Below are positions 1 to 10,082 of a stretch of 64,000 nucleotides of DNA, piece after piece. Positions within the stretch are counted from its first letter, which is position 1; each line of letters begins with the position of its first letter. Source of the stretch: Luzula sylvatica (taxonomy: Eukaryota; Streptophyta; Magnoliopsida; Poales; Juncaceae); NCBI GenBank assembly GCA_946800325.1, contig OX326957.1:58312977-58376976 (forward strand). Direction: 5' to 3'. Made by a program: the position numbers and the translations under genes. The notes below the pieces were generated by a model. That model did no database searches, was not told the DNA's origin, and saw only the letters and a list, made by a program, of their open reading frames with translations.

Positions 1-1606
1 AGATGGTTTTGGGATATAAGGATGGTGCCGTGGTGATTCGGCCGCTCGAATAATGGCGTTTCGATCATCTATTAGGCTTCCATCGAGAAAGGGTATAAAT
101 TAGGGTTTCGGTTTTTGGGAAGAAAAGAAGTAATACAATTGAGTTGTTTGTTCCTAATAGGTCGGGTTTATGTTTGTTTTGAGTCAAGATCCATTAACCC
201 GGTATCCTCTAACCCTAGTTCAAATTCTGGACATAAGGGGTATTTTGGTAATTTTGGAGAACATGATTTTTTAGGGGCACAATTATACAATGGAGAAAAG
301 GCTCGATTGCTCGATAATGTCCAATTAATTAATGGTTGGATTAATGAGAAAACGAGCCAAGATTAAACACATGGCTGAGTTTTTGTCTCGTGTCATTCGT
401 TCCTATCGTATCCCGTTTAGGGTTTCATCTCGTAGTCATTAGTTATTCCGGTATGTCGGATAAGTAGAAGTGTTGTAGTTGATCGGTTCTTTGACGGGTC
501 TACCGAACCAGATTTCGTGTGTCACGTCTTCGTAATTTGGTCATAACTTCTCCGTTCGGTCTCCGTTTCGTGAGTTCTTGGTTCCATTGGAAAGCTTATT
601 CCGAGGTGGTTCTCATGGCAGTAATTATGATTACTGCATCTGAAGTCTTATTTATTTATTCATCATTTTATCTGTAGAATATATGTAGTTCTTCGTAGGA
701 TGTAGGATTGTTGTTGATGTAGCTCAACTCGATGTGAGGATGAGCGGTGGATAAGGGAACACATGTTTGGACATTAATGTAGTGTCTGGCCAGAGGTGTG
801 CATCTTCGGGTCGCTCCCGAACTTGCGAACTGTTAGACGTAGCAGTACGGTCTCCTCGTGTAGTTGTAGTAAATGTAGTGCCAAGGGGGCGTGGTTTCAG
901 TCGTGGCGTGGTTGAAACCACCACTCTTGGGATAGAGTGCAGCGGACTTTTACCTCATTGTAGATCCGAGGAACTAGTCTATGTGTAGGGTCCCTTGTGG
1001 AAGCCAACCTTATCGAAGTGGTTTTCTACGCTATGAATTCTGTAGTAGTTACCGTATTTGCAGGATCATAGTTGTAGTGGAAGTTGTTCTCGTAGTATCA
1101 CACTATGAATTCTGTAGTAGTTATTACCGTATTTGCAGGATCGTAGTTGTGGTAGTAGTTGTTCCCGTGTTGTAGTCGAACACTTGTAGTTGTTTCATGA
1201 TGAGAATTATGTAGTGGTTGTTGTCGTATTTGCAGAATTCCTAGATCGTTGTAGTTGGTCATCATGGTAGTTCTCGTAGTAGGTTGTCGTGGTAGTCGTC
1301 GTCGAGTAAATAATAATTAAATATTATTTTACTTATCTAACTCTCAGCCAACATTTCCAGGTAGCACTTGAGGTGGCAGTGGCATTCGTGTAGATTACGA
1401 GCGTAGCGGAGTGTGCGATCACCAGTTAATATATTTGTTTTTGTTATATTGGTTTATGCCCACCATATGTGTGTTTAGTTGTTATAGATTGTACATTATA
1501 ATTTATGCCAATTGGTTTTCGTAATTGTGTGTTGTTGACTCTGTTAATGCTCATATAATTAAGGTAAGTACGTTGTTCACGATAATTTTATTTTCGGGTC
1601 GTGACA
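1..1606 (+). repeat. 5' LTR (partial, left end off window)
   Basis: It matches 5517-7122 over its whole visible length with about ten substitutions and no length change (counted by eye). The right end is GGGTCGTGACA, directly followed by the primer binding site. It contains degenerate internal subrepeats rich in GTAGT near 1029-1200, and a TATA-like box at 94-100. Short open frames here (for example 115-366 and 724-988) recur in the other LTR and resemble no protein I know. Confidence 0.93.
94..100 (+). promoter_or_regulatory. TATA-like box of the LTR promoter (copy at 5610-5616)
   Basis: The sequence TATAAAT lies in both LTRs at equivalent positions, downstream of a mixed-composition stretch. 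It is the best TATA candidate for the element's RNA polymerase II promoter. Position and sequence are seen; promoter use is inferred. Confidence 0.45.
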
Positions 1607-1613
1607 ACCTTTT

Positions 1614-1625
1614 TGGTATCAGAGC
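1614..1625 (+). other. Primer binding site (initiator tRNA-Met type)
   Basis: TGGTATCAGAGC lies 7 bases after the 5' LTR end. This is the common plant retrotransposon primer binding site complementary to the 3' end of initiator methionine tRNA. It fixes the element's orientation and the LTR boundary. Confidence 0.9.
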
Positions 1626-1793
1626 AACGGTCCTAGTTGACCTGCAGAAGTCTTTAACACTATACCCTAGGTACCCATACCTTACCCAATGCGTCTTTGA
1701 ACGACTTTAGAGTGTGTGAATGCCACTAATGTAGAAAACTATAGTGTTTTCATTGTTGGTGTAGAGAGTGTAGGACGACATGAAGAGGAAGAT

Positions 1794-2335
1794 GTTGTAG
1801 TTCGTGGAGCTGAATGGCACTCTTGTAGGAAGGTTTAGTGCTTTGCATGGTTTGTGCAAATGCGCAAGAAGGCTTTGTATGAAGAAGTTGTAGTTTGTGC
1901 AACCGAGGGTGCCTAATGTAGGTAAGAGTAGTGCTTTCATTCCTAGTACGTAAAGTGAAAGAAGGCTTTGTACGAGCGAGTTGTAGTTTATGAAGTTTGG
2001 AGTGCTCATGTAGGTGTGGTTTTTTTGTTGGTGTAAGGAATTCATGAAGGATTTGCATGAGCAAGTTGAAGTTTGAAGTTTGTGAAATTGTGGTTTCTCC
2101 TCTAGTTTTGGTTGTTGCTGGAGGGAGTTGATGAAGCCTTTTCAAGGAAAAATTGTAGTTTGTGATGTACCAAGCACTCATGTAGATGTGGTTGTAGTTG
2201 GCAGTAAGAGTTCGGGAAAGCTTGGTACAAGGAAGGTTGTAGTTGGCGGAGCTGAGTAAGGTCCCTTGATGTAGGGAAGCATAATGCTTTCGTCGATTGG
2301 TGCGAACGAAGAGTACGTGAAGGCAAAAGGATCTC
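1794..2335 (+). repeat. Six degenerate tandem repeats of about 84-93 bp in the retrotransposon leader
   Basis: Units begin with GTTGTAGTT or a close variant at 1794, 1887, 1980, 2065, 2152 and 2236, giving steps of 93, 93, 85, 87 and 84 bp. Several end in a shared AGAAGGCTTTGTA-like segment. Long open frames on the minus strand over this block (1707-2045, 1750-2340) follow the repeat and show a recurring short NYN peptide pattern, so I treat them as a by-product. The block lies between the primer binding site and gag. Confidence 0.7.
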
Positions 2336-2444
2336 CGCAATGGCTTTTATAAAGCTTTGTGATGAAGGTAGTGGTACTGTTCGCTGAAGTGGTAGTTCAA
2401 GTGGTGACTCGGATGAAAAAGGATTACGATAAAAGTAGTGGTGG

Positions 2445-2745
2445 TTGAAGTGGTTGTCGAATGAGACTGCATTATGGTGGAAGTGTTGGGTCGAAATTCT
2501 TCTTTTGTACGAATGGCCCTCGAAAGTCATAGGAGTGGATTTTCTAAGGGCGAACAAGACTTTTGAAGTGATCGATGATGCTGAAAAGGTGAAGTTTGTT
2601 GTTTCGTTCATGATGGACATGATGCAGACCATTTGTGTCCTCCGTGAAGAGGGTGTCGTTTGATGGTAAGGTTAGCTGGAGAGATTTTGTGGATGTGCTG
2701 AATGAAAAATATGATTCATATTTATTATGAGCGAAAAAGTGTCGA
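2445..2745 (+). pseudogene. Degenerate retrotransposon gag domain
   Basis: The frame at 2520-2620 reads like the plant gypsy gag core: a FLRANKTFEVIDDAEKV segment followed by hydrophobic VKFVVSFMM. After a stop and frame change, a WRDFVDVLNEKYD-like segment appears near 2679-2712, matching the W-x-x-F...F-x-x-KY signature of this family. Stops interrupt the frame from about 2661 on. A remnant of gag capsid, not an expressed gene. Confidence 0.75.
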
Positions 2746-3658
2746 AGTTTGTTCGGGAGTTATGCCCGGAAATAAATGTCAATAGTTCTGTGAACGTTGT
2801 TCACAAAATCATATTGACGGAATGCAAAAATGAGGTGTTCAAGCGACACAAGATGAATATGAAGAATGGATAGAGCTAATAGGAGTAAGTGTGCGAGTAC
2901 TTCAAATTTGAAGATGCACAAGTCGATTGAATCGAGGAGGAATGTTGTGGGTGGATCACAACTCGAAATTCATGCGAATGCATAAAGAAGAAGCAGAAAT
3001 TGAAAAAAGGAAATTTGAAGAAAATTGATGGAGTTTCAATTGGAAGCGGACTCGTGGTGAAGCTTTAAGGAGTTGAAGAAGATGTTAATAATTTTTCAGG
3101 AGAAAATGATTTTGTAGTACGTAGTGGTGCGTATGGATGTGCACCTATCCAAAATGGATTTTGTTAGCTAGAAGGGGTTGGTTGATGCGTATAAGAAACA
3201 ACATGATCCATTTTGAATTGAAGGGACAATGACCAAAAGCTCGTGATTCCAATGCAAGATGGAGAAACGGTGTTGGAGAATGAGGGTATTTTAGTGAAGT
3301 ATCACAATTTGCACTGTGATGTAAGAAGTGAGTGTAAGAAAGTGTGGAGGTGTGTCCGGAATTTATGCTCGGACTAAAAGGATTGACTGTGTGTTTATCA
3401 GTGCATTAGATGAGATGGATGTCGAGTGTGCCCTTTTATGTCTAGTAGAAGTGTGAATGATGTGGAGTGTGTGTTGTTTTGTATAATAGTTAGGCAAATG
3501 TAGTGGACAAAGAAGTATGGGCGCAATGTGATCTTTTAGACGCTAAAGTAGTGTGAGACGAGGATGGAGAGTGTAAAGAGGCAAGTGATCAAGGAAATTT
3601 GTGAGTTCTTGAAGCCTCTTAGTAGAAAGTAGAAGAAGTGTGTGGAAATGAAGATTGA

Positions 3659-3830
3659 GTGATGCGGGTTGATTACAACAAAGTCGGTTTGTATTATTGT
3701 TGCCGGAATGGACATTGGTGGAGGAATTTCTTGGTTGGCGAGCGAGTGTGTTATTATTGTAATAACTCCAGGACAAACTCGAGTAAATGCACGAAGAAAA
3801 GGTCGAGAGTAGCATGCAATGCAATTGGAT
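3659..3830 (+). pseudogene. Degenerate gag CCHC zinc-knuckle region
   Basis: Two cysteine-rich segments occur in one frame: YYCCRNGHW near 3692 and CYYCNNSRTNSSKC near 3749, followed by lysines. They resemble the paired C-x2-C-x4-H-x4-C knuckles of plant gypsy gag, but the metal-binding spacing is lost. The RT remnant follows within about 150 bp, so protease and most of RT have been deleted. Confidence 0.6.
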
Positions 3831-3934
3831 TATGTGTTGGATATTTTAAGGAAGAAGAAGTTGTATGTGAAGCCGAGCAAATGCGATTCTTGGAATGAGA
3901 TTCAGGGTTTTCAGTGGAGGTTTTTCAGTGGGTG

Positions 3935-4375
3935 GTTATTTCCGGTGAAGGTATTTTTGTAGATTCGGAGAAATAAAAGATGTTCTTAATTGCAAGAAAT
4001 CTTCAAATGTGATTGAGACTCGGATTTTTCTCAGTCTTCCTGTTTAGTGTAGAGGGTTTGTGAAGGGATTAATTTTCGAAATGGATTTGCCTATTACGGT
4101 GAGACGCGGAAGAATTTAAAATTTATGTGGAATGAAAAAAAAAATTGTGAAAGAATCTTTGTGGAGTTAAAGAAGTGGTTAATAATTCTTTCGGGTGGAG
4201 ATGGTTTGGTGGTGTGTAACGATGCGTCTTATTGTGGACTTTGATGTGTAATCGTGTAAAATGGAAAGAGTTGGAGGTCTCTACATGGCTGAAGTCTGAG
4301 ATTTTCACTGATTACAAGAGTCGAAACATTTCTTTACGCAAAAGGAGTTGAATATGCGTTGAAGATGGTGGATGT
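3935..4375 (+). pseudogene. Remnant of reverse transcriptase C-terminus and RNase H
   Basis: Translated with frame changes, 3940-4130 matches the conserved gypsy block after the RT palm (VISGEGIFVDSEK-type, then a SFLGL-like and GF-KG-like stretch). From 4190 a block resembles the RNase H start, with NDASYCGL as in the family's SDAS-x-x-GLG motif, ending in a segment that should correspond to VFALK-WRHYL. In-frame stops are frequent. No YxDD box is present because that part is deleted. Confidence 0.7.
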
Positions 4376-4559
4376 ATTATGAAGGATTTGGATTGTAGAA
4401 GTAGTAGTTATTCGGGAAAAGAAAATTTGGTAAGAATTGATTAGAATTGAAATGTTGCGATTTACAATGCCCATATTTAAGTACGTAGGTGGAGTTTCGT
4501 GTTCGTGCTTGGAGATTTAAACGAGGGTCTTTGCTTGGACGATCGCGTGGATTCTTATC

Positions 4560-4735
4560 GGTGTTGTTGGGCACAATCCAAGTTGGTGACAAAGATTAAA
4601 GAAGTGAAAGGAATGATGAATAGTTGTAGGCGGTGCATGATGAGTTGGTTCGAGGTGGAGATTCTAAATTTCAAATCGCAAGCGATGGTCCTATTCGGGT
4701 TCGTGGAAGATTGTGTGTACATGATGATCATCAAC
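4560..4735 (+). pseudogene. Remnant of integrase N-terminal region
   Basis: The open frame 4499-4762 contains a segment like the one before the integrase zinc finger of gypsy polyproteins: an L-x-x-KI-x-x stretch, then a VLFGFVEDCVYM segment equivalent to the family's ALWFRGRLCVP. The HHCC zinc finger and DDE core do not follow. The next recognisable piece is the 3' terminal FRGRNFF-like end at about 4884-4905. Confidence 0.55.
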
Positions 4736-4880
4736 AGAGGGATTATGGGTAGAATGGAATGATCATCAAATGGGACCTACAAATTTGATTTTGTTAGAAG
4801 GTTGTTGAGGTAGGGGATGTGGTCACGATGTGTGATTAATGATTGTAGACCGGTTGACATGTAGCAAGATAAGATGTGTG

Positions 4881-4990
4881 ATGAATTTCGAGGACGAAAT
4901 TTCTTTAAGGAGGGAAGAATGTTATATCATGGTATGTGTAATGAATTTCGAAGACGAAATCGATTAAGAAGGGGAGAATTTTATATCATG
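4881..4990 (+). other. Polypurine tract (4907-4919) and a 60-bp tandem duplication across the 3' LTR start
   Basis: AAGGAGGGAAGAA directly precedes the LTR start TGTTATATCATG and is the expected plus-strand primer. The stretch starting ATGAATTTCG at 4881 is repeated in diverged form 60 bp later at 4941, including a second purine run at 4967-4977 and a second TTATATCATG. The duplicate therefore places a polypurine-like tract inside the LTR. Confidence 0.75.
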
Positions 4991-7122
4991 ATTATAAATG
5001 GCAATAAACAAATTGGATGATGAAATATATGATGGAAAATAATTACAAGAGAAATGAGGGATCAAAATGGAAAAATGACAAAAACCCCTAACCCTTTTCA
5101 CACCTAAACCCTTGTCATGTTTATAATATTATTAGTTAACTCTAGCCCTTCTATTCTGTCCATTAACTTCATCAATTTCGTGGCTAAGAGAGAGAGGTGA
5201 AAGAAGAAGAAGAAGAAGAAGAAGCAAGAAGAGGAAATTGGAGAAGATGAAGGGAACAAGTGATTCAAGCGAAGCAACGAAGAAAGGAAGCTCGTTTTCG
5301 AGGTTGTCTTCAACGAGGCAGCCACATGTAGGTGGTGGGAGAGTTGTCTAAACCTAGGAGCTTGAAGTTTTGAGGTTGTAAATATATTCTCTAATATAAT
5401 TCGTAGAATCATTCGTATTTACTGCCATGGAAATCGATTGGAAGATTGGTTTGAGCTTTCCATGTTGAAACCCTAGATTTTGGGGGTGGAAGTAATTCTG
5501 GATTTTAGTGTTTCATAGATGGTTTTGGGATATAAGGATGGTGCCGTGGTGATTCGGCCGCTCGAATAATGGCGTTTCGATCATCTATTAGGCTTCCATC
5601 GAGAAAGGGTATAAATTAGGGTTTCGGTTTTTGGGAAGAAAAGAAGTAATACAATTGAGTTGTTTGTTCCTAATAGGTCGGGTTTATGTTTGTTTTGAGT
5701 CAAGATCCATTAACCCGGTATCCTCTAACCCTAGTTCAAATTCTGGACATAAGGGGTATTTTGGTAATTTTGGAGAACATGATTTTTTAGGGGCACAATT
5801 ATACAATGGAGAAAAGGCTCGATTGCTCGATAATGTCCAATTAATTAATGGTTGGATTAATGAGAAAACGAGCCAAGATTAAACACATGGCTGAGTTTTT
5901 GTCTCGTGTCATTCGTTCCTATCGTATCCCGTTTAGGGTTTCATCTCGTAGTCATTAGTTATTCCGGTATGTCGGATAAGTAGAAGTGTTGTAGTTGATC
6001 GGTTCTTTGACGGGTCTACCGAACCAGATTTCGTGTGTCACGTCTTCGTAATTTGGTCATAACTTCTCCGTTCGGTCTCCGTTTCGTGAGTTCTTGGTTC
6101 CATTGGAAAGCTTATTCCGAGGTGGTTCTCATGGCAGTAATTATGATTACTGCATCTGAAGTCTTATTTATTTATACATCATTTTATCTGTAGAATATAT
6201 GTAGTTCTTCGTAGGATGTAGGATTGTTGTTGATGTAGCTCAACTCGATGTGAGGATGAGCGGTGGATAAGGGAACACATGTTTGGACATTAATGTAGTG
6301 TCTGGCCAGAGGTGTGCATCTTCGGGTCGCTCCCGAACTTGCGAACTGTTAGACGTAGCAGTACGGTCTCCTCGGGTAGTTGTAGTAAATGTAGTGCCGA
6401 GGGGGCGTGGTTTCAGTCGTGGCGTGGTTGAAACCACCACTCTTGGGATAGAGTGCAGCGGACTTTTACCTCATTGTAGATCCGAGGAACTAGTCTATGT
6501 GTAGGGTCCCTTGTGGAAGCCAACCTTATCGAAGTGGTTTTCTACGCTATGAATTCTGTAGTAGTTACCGTATTTGCAGGATCATAGTTGTAGTGGAAGT
6601 TGTTCTCGTAGTATCACACTATGAATTATGTAGTAGTTGTTACCGTATTTGCAGGATCGTAGTTGTGGTAGTAGTTGTTCCCGTGTTGTAGTCGAACACT
6701 TGTAGTTGTTTCATGATGAGAATTCTGTAGTGGTTGTTGTCGTCTTTGCAGAATTCCTAGATCGCTGTAGTTGGTCATCATGGTAGTTCTCGTAGTAGGT
6801 TGTCGTGGTAGTCGTCGTCGAGTAAATAATAATTAAATATTATTTTACTTATCTAACTCTCAGCCAACATTTCTAGGTAGCACTTGAGGTGGCAGTGGCA
6901 TTCGTGTAGATTACGAGCGTAGCGGAGTGTGCGATCACCAGTTAATATATTTGTTTTTGTTATATTGGTTTATGCCCACCATATGTGTGTTTAGTTGTTA
7001 TAGATTGTAGATTATAATTTATGCCAATTGGTTTTCGTAATTGTGTGTTGTTGACTCTGTTAATGCTCATATAATTAAGGTAAGTACGTTGTTCACGATA
7101 ATTTTATTTTCGGGTCGTGACA
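4920..7122 (+). repeat. 3' LTR (2203 bp)
   Basis: It starts TGTTATATCATG after the polypurine tract and ends GGGTCGTGACA, giving TG...CA termini. From 5517 on it can be compared with the window's first base and is almost identical. A trinucleotide AGA/GAA run lies near 5190-5230. The 5 bp after it (GTTTT) should be the target duplication, but the other copy lies outside the window. Confidence 0.88.
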
Positions 7123-7240
7123 GTTTTGATATTTTCAAACCATCAATTGAACCGGTTGACCCACCGATCTAACTAATGAATCGGTGATCCGAGACTCGAC
7201 CGAGTCGATATTCGGTCCGGTTTTAAAACATTGCTATTAA
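7123..7240. mobile_element. Fragment of a hAT-like miniature element cut by the gypsy insertion
   Basis: The segment carries CGG-rich inverted motifs and ends GGTCCGGTTTTAAAACATTG, a terminus type common in plant hAT-like miniature elements (CAATGTTTTAAAACCGG when read outward). The left part is missing, consistent with the retrotransposon having inserted into it. The family assignment rests only on this end. Confidence 0.4.
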
Positions 7241-7453
7241 CACAATTTGATCCTAATTAACAGGCAAAACCCCATTTTAAGGACTTGTTTGGATGTGCAA
7301 GAATTTTATAGTATAGGAAAGATAATTTCTAGGGATTAGGATTTGAAGTTTTACAAATCCTATAAGTTTAGCAACTCTAGGTATTATAAAAAAACAATAT
7401 GTTTGGATACAACTTTTAGGAATGTCAATATATGTTATCATCTTTTACAAATA

Positions 7454-7550
7454 ATAATCAAAATAACACCAAATCAATTGAATGGAGAAGTATCCATAAT
7501 CAAAATAACACCAAATCAATTGAATGGAGAAGTATCCATAATCAAAATAA
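7454..7550 (+). repeat. 42-bp unit repeated twice in tandem plus a partial third
   Basis: The unit beginning ATAATCAAAATAACACC is at 7454-7495, exactly repeated at 7496-7537, and starts again at 7538 before diverging. The short open frame 7343-7579 simply reads through it. Confidence 0.85.
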
Positions 7551-7795
7551 TAATCAAAATAAGAATAACATCAAAATAACACCAAACCAACTCTAGGATT
7601 AGGATTGAAGCATCCAATATGATTTACATTAATTGAATGGAGAAATCAATAATTTGTACTATCTAGTTTTTTGATGATTGGAAAAGTCTTTTTTCCTATT
7701 TGGTAACACAAATCAATTGCTAAAACACACTTGTTATTGGAGTTAAATCATCCATTTCTATTGGAGCTTAATTTCTCACATCCATGGATACTTTA

Positions 7796-8709
7796 TCAGT
7801 GTTTTAAATTGCGGCGATAGTGCGACGATATTGCGGATATTGCGGGCTGAGATTTAGAATCGCTATATCGCAATGAAGTATTGCGAAAATATCGTTTTTT
7901 GAGAAATTGCGGATATTGCGACGAGATTGCGGCGAAATATCGGTAATATTGCGGCCATATCGGGTCAAATATTGCGGATAATATTCAAATCGTTGTGATT
8001 TTCTCATCCTTCCACCAAATTACATGAAATTTATATCGAAATCGCTCGTCTCGACGAGAGGAATGCAATGATGGGCTTGAATTTCTGAAACTTTGTATTT
8101 TACCCTGAATTAAACACAAAATACACGTTAAAGTAATTTTATCGAGAATTATTTAATATAAATATTATAACATAAATTTTGTGATTATTTAATACTTAGT
8201 TTCCATGTTTTATTATCAAAATATTTGATAAAATATGCTCATAACATATATAACTTCTAAAATGTATCATTTTCATCTATAAATGTATGAATTTAGTAAT
8301 TTTCATTGTATTTCATTGATGTTTCGATTTAAAATTTGAGTTATAGTGTTTTGATATTTTTAGGATGTCGACAAAAAATTCTTCAACAAAATACAATTTC
8401 AAAGATCCCGTATAATTGTCATTTTAATGAAAATTTTATGATCAACTTTTATTTACACTGAAAAGGTTCCTGGACAATCAACTTTTTTATTCTTTTCAGA
8501 AGAAAATTATAAAGAAAATTTTACGATATTAATGGTGATAAAAAATATTGTGAAAAATATATTTAAACAAACTATTATTTTTACATAATTTAATATCGCA
8601 ACGACTGTCCGCAATAAGGTCATTGCGCCGCAATTGCGTCCGCAAACGCAATCCGCTGCAAAAAAGACCCGACCGCAATGGACCGCAATATCGCAATTTA
8701 AAACATTGA
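7796..8709. mobile_element. hAT-like non-autonomous element with TATTGCGG subterminal repeats (nested)
   Basis: Ends are TCAGTGTTTTAAATTGCGG and, reversed, TCAATGTTTTAAATTGCG. Both ends carry many copies of ATTGCGG/ATATTGCGG in direct and inverted orientation, as in transposase-binding subterminal regions of hAT elements. The centre (8000-8580) is AT-rich filler with no coding potential. The flanks share ATTGGAGCTTAATTTCT at 7760 and 8724, which may be a small duplication from insertion or repair. A minus-strand open frame at 7804-8007 is a by-product of the repeats. Confidence 0.65.
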
Positions 8710-9293
8710 TTTATATAATATTATTGGAGCTTAATTTCTGTAGGGTTCTTTGTAATTTCAGCTGGATCCGATACACTGATTTCCAAACAGACCATACCAA
8801 ATATTAATTCGAATTTACCATATTATCTAGCCTCCCAAACTGCTGTCTTTGAATTAATATATCTGAAATATGCAAGCTGAGTCAATTACATCTAATTCTT
8901 CTATGACAATTGTCTTTAGATCGTTATGAACAGACCAGAGAAAGAAAAAAATATATATATATGAGCAATATTTTCATATCTAGCTAAATGAATTTCTAGT
9001 TAACTCTTTTCAATTTCTCCATTGAAGATCGAATTCTTGCCTTCAAAAACTGTGAATGATGGAGAAAAATAGATATAAAAGAAAGAAGGTGATATGGACT
9101 ATGGAGTTCGTTAGAGGGAGAAAAAATAGAAAAGTTTTGAACAAATCTTAGATTTATGAATTGGTAAACAATTCGCCAGAAGAAGCAAGATGAAATAAAA
9201 ACAACGAAGAAGAAAAGTAAAGGAGAGGATTAATTATGGGAAGAGAGAGAGTCATGATTATGAGAGGAGAGAGACATTTTTAACTTACCTGAA

Positions 9294-9320
9294 AAAAACT
9301 GAGCTTTTTGCTCAGTTTTT
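9294..9320. other. Perfect 11-bp stem-loop
   Basis: AAAAACTGAGC, a TTTTT loop and GCTCAGTTTTT form a perfect hairpin. It lies in the right arm of the transposon-like region and not near a gene end. No function can be assigned. Confidence 0.8.
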
Positions 9321-9475
9321 ATTTTGGGTAGTTCTCTATGTAAATTGCCTATAAATTCTTTACCTAAGAAGTTTGCTACAATATCCTAATGTACATTCAA
9401 ACATGTGTTAGCAATTTTTTTGAAATTTTTCTCTAAACTATATATTTCCTGATATTTACTTGTGATCCAAACACG

Positions 9476-10082
9476 CCCCAAGTCTTTTCACCAAGTTATT
9501 TGGTGAAACTACTTCTATTTCCTTATAGTAACTTGCGAAAGAGTTAGATTTGCAAATTGAATATTCCCGTGTTAATTGAGCCTTTTTTTAATGCTACATC
9601 AAAAAAAAATCATATGATTCACTCATAAAGATTTCTCTAGAAAGAAATTCAAACGATATAAGATTGGCCGATCAAGAGCCATGTGTAAATGAACGTGTTA
9701 ACGAGAGAAAGATCAAATTAGTTTGAGAATTTCGAGGTCCACGTTGAAATAATATAGTCAATAAAACAAGACAAAACTTTGTTAACAATTGGCAATTAAC
9801 ATACCAATAAACTACCTCAGGATTGAATCTTAGGAAAAAAAAAACTCATTAAAAATATAAGAAAGGACACGGTTACCAAAATGAAGACTCACCAAATTAT
9901 TGAAATTTATAGGTGTAGTGTATATGTTACTGTCAAAGTTATTAAAACAAACAAGTATTTGTTACAAAGACTCAAACAAGTATTTGTTACAAAGACTTGT
10001 TATCAAACTATTCTAGGAATCTAGATCTCTTCTTCACTTCAATTTTTTCACTTGTACATTGAGAAATACACTTTACTCGAAA
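9476..10082. other. Upstream region of the first fucosyltransferase gene; nothing else recognised
   Basis: AT-rich sequence with a short direct repeat (ACAAGTATTTGTTACAAAGACT, truncated here, at about 9950 and 9973). No clear TATA box near the expected start. It should hold the promoter and 5' leader of the gene starting at 10083. Confidence 0.5.

Larger units (their letters stand above)
1..7122 (+). mobile_element. Ty3/gypsy-type LTR retrotransposon, coding-dead, 5' end outside the window
   Basis: Two direct repeats (1-1606 and 5517-7122) flank an internal region that starts with a tRNA-iMet type primer binding site and ends with a polypurine tract. The internal part (1607-4919) holds remnants in gypsy order: gag, CCHC knuckle, end of reverse transcriptase with RNase H, integrase N-terminus. 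All are broken by stops and frameshifts, and protease, most of RT and the integrase core are missing. RT before integrase is the Ty3/gypsy order. The clade cannot be fixed because no complete domain survives. The LTRs are nearly identical, so the last insertion is recent although the coding region is dead; it was probably mobilised in trans. If the left LTR has full length it starts about 600 bp before the window. Confidence 0.9.
7275..9475. mobile_element. Probable non-autonomous DNA transposon with GTTTGGAT termini
   Basis: The left edge reads CTTGTTTGGATGTGCAAG and the right edge, reversed, reads GGGGCGTGTTTGGATCACAAG, imperfect terminal inverted repeats of a type common in plant PIF- or hAT-like miniature elements. 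No transposase is visible. It contains the nested element at 7796-8709, a 42-bp tandem repeat at 7454-7550 and a hairpin at 9294-9320. I could not identify a clean target duplication, so the exact ends are uncertain. Confidence 0.45.

Noticed and set aside
724..1175. Open frames on both strands in the 5' LTR (repeated at 6240-6691)
   Set aside because: They recur only because the LTR is duplicated, are short, valine- or arginine-biased from GTAGT repeats, and resemble no protein.
1707..2632. Three overlapping minus-strand open frames, up to 196 codons
   Set aside because: They are antisense to the leader tandem repeats and the gag remnant; the recurring peptide pattern comes from the DNA repeat.
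10059..10082. Extended N-terminus for fucosyltransferase A
   Set aside because: The codon at 10059 is TTG. The ATG at 10083 aligns with copy B.
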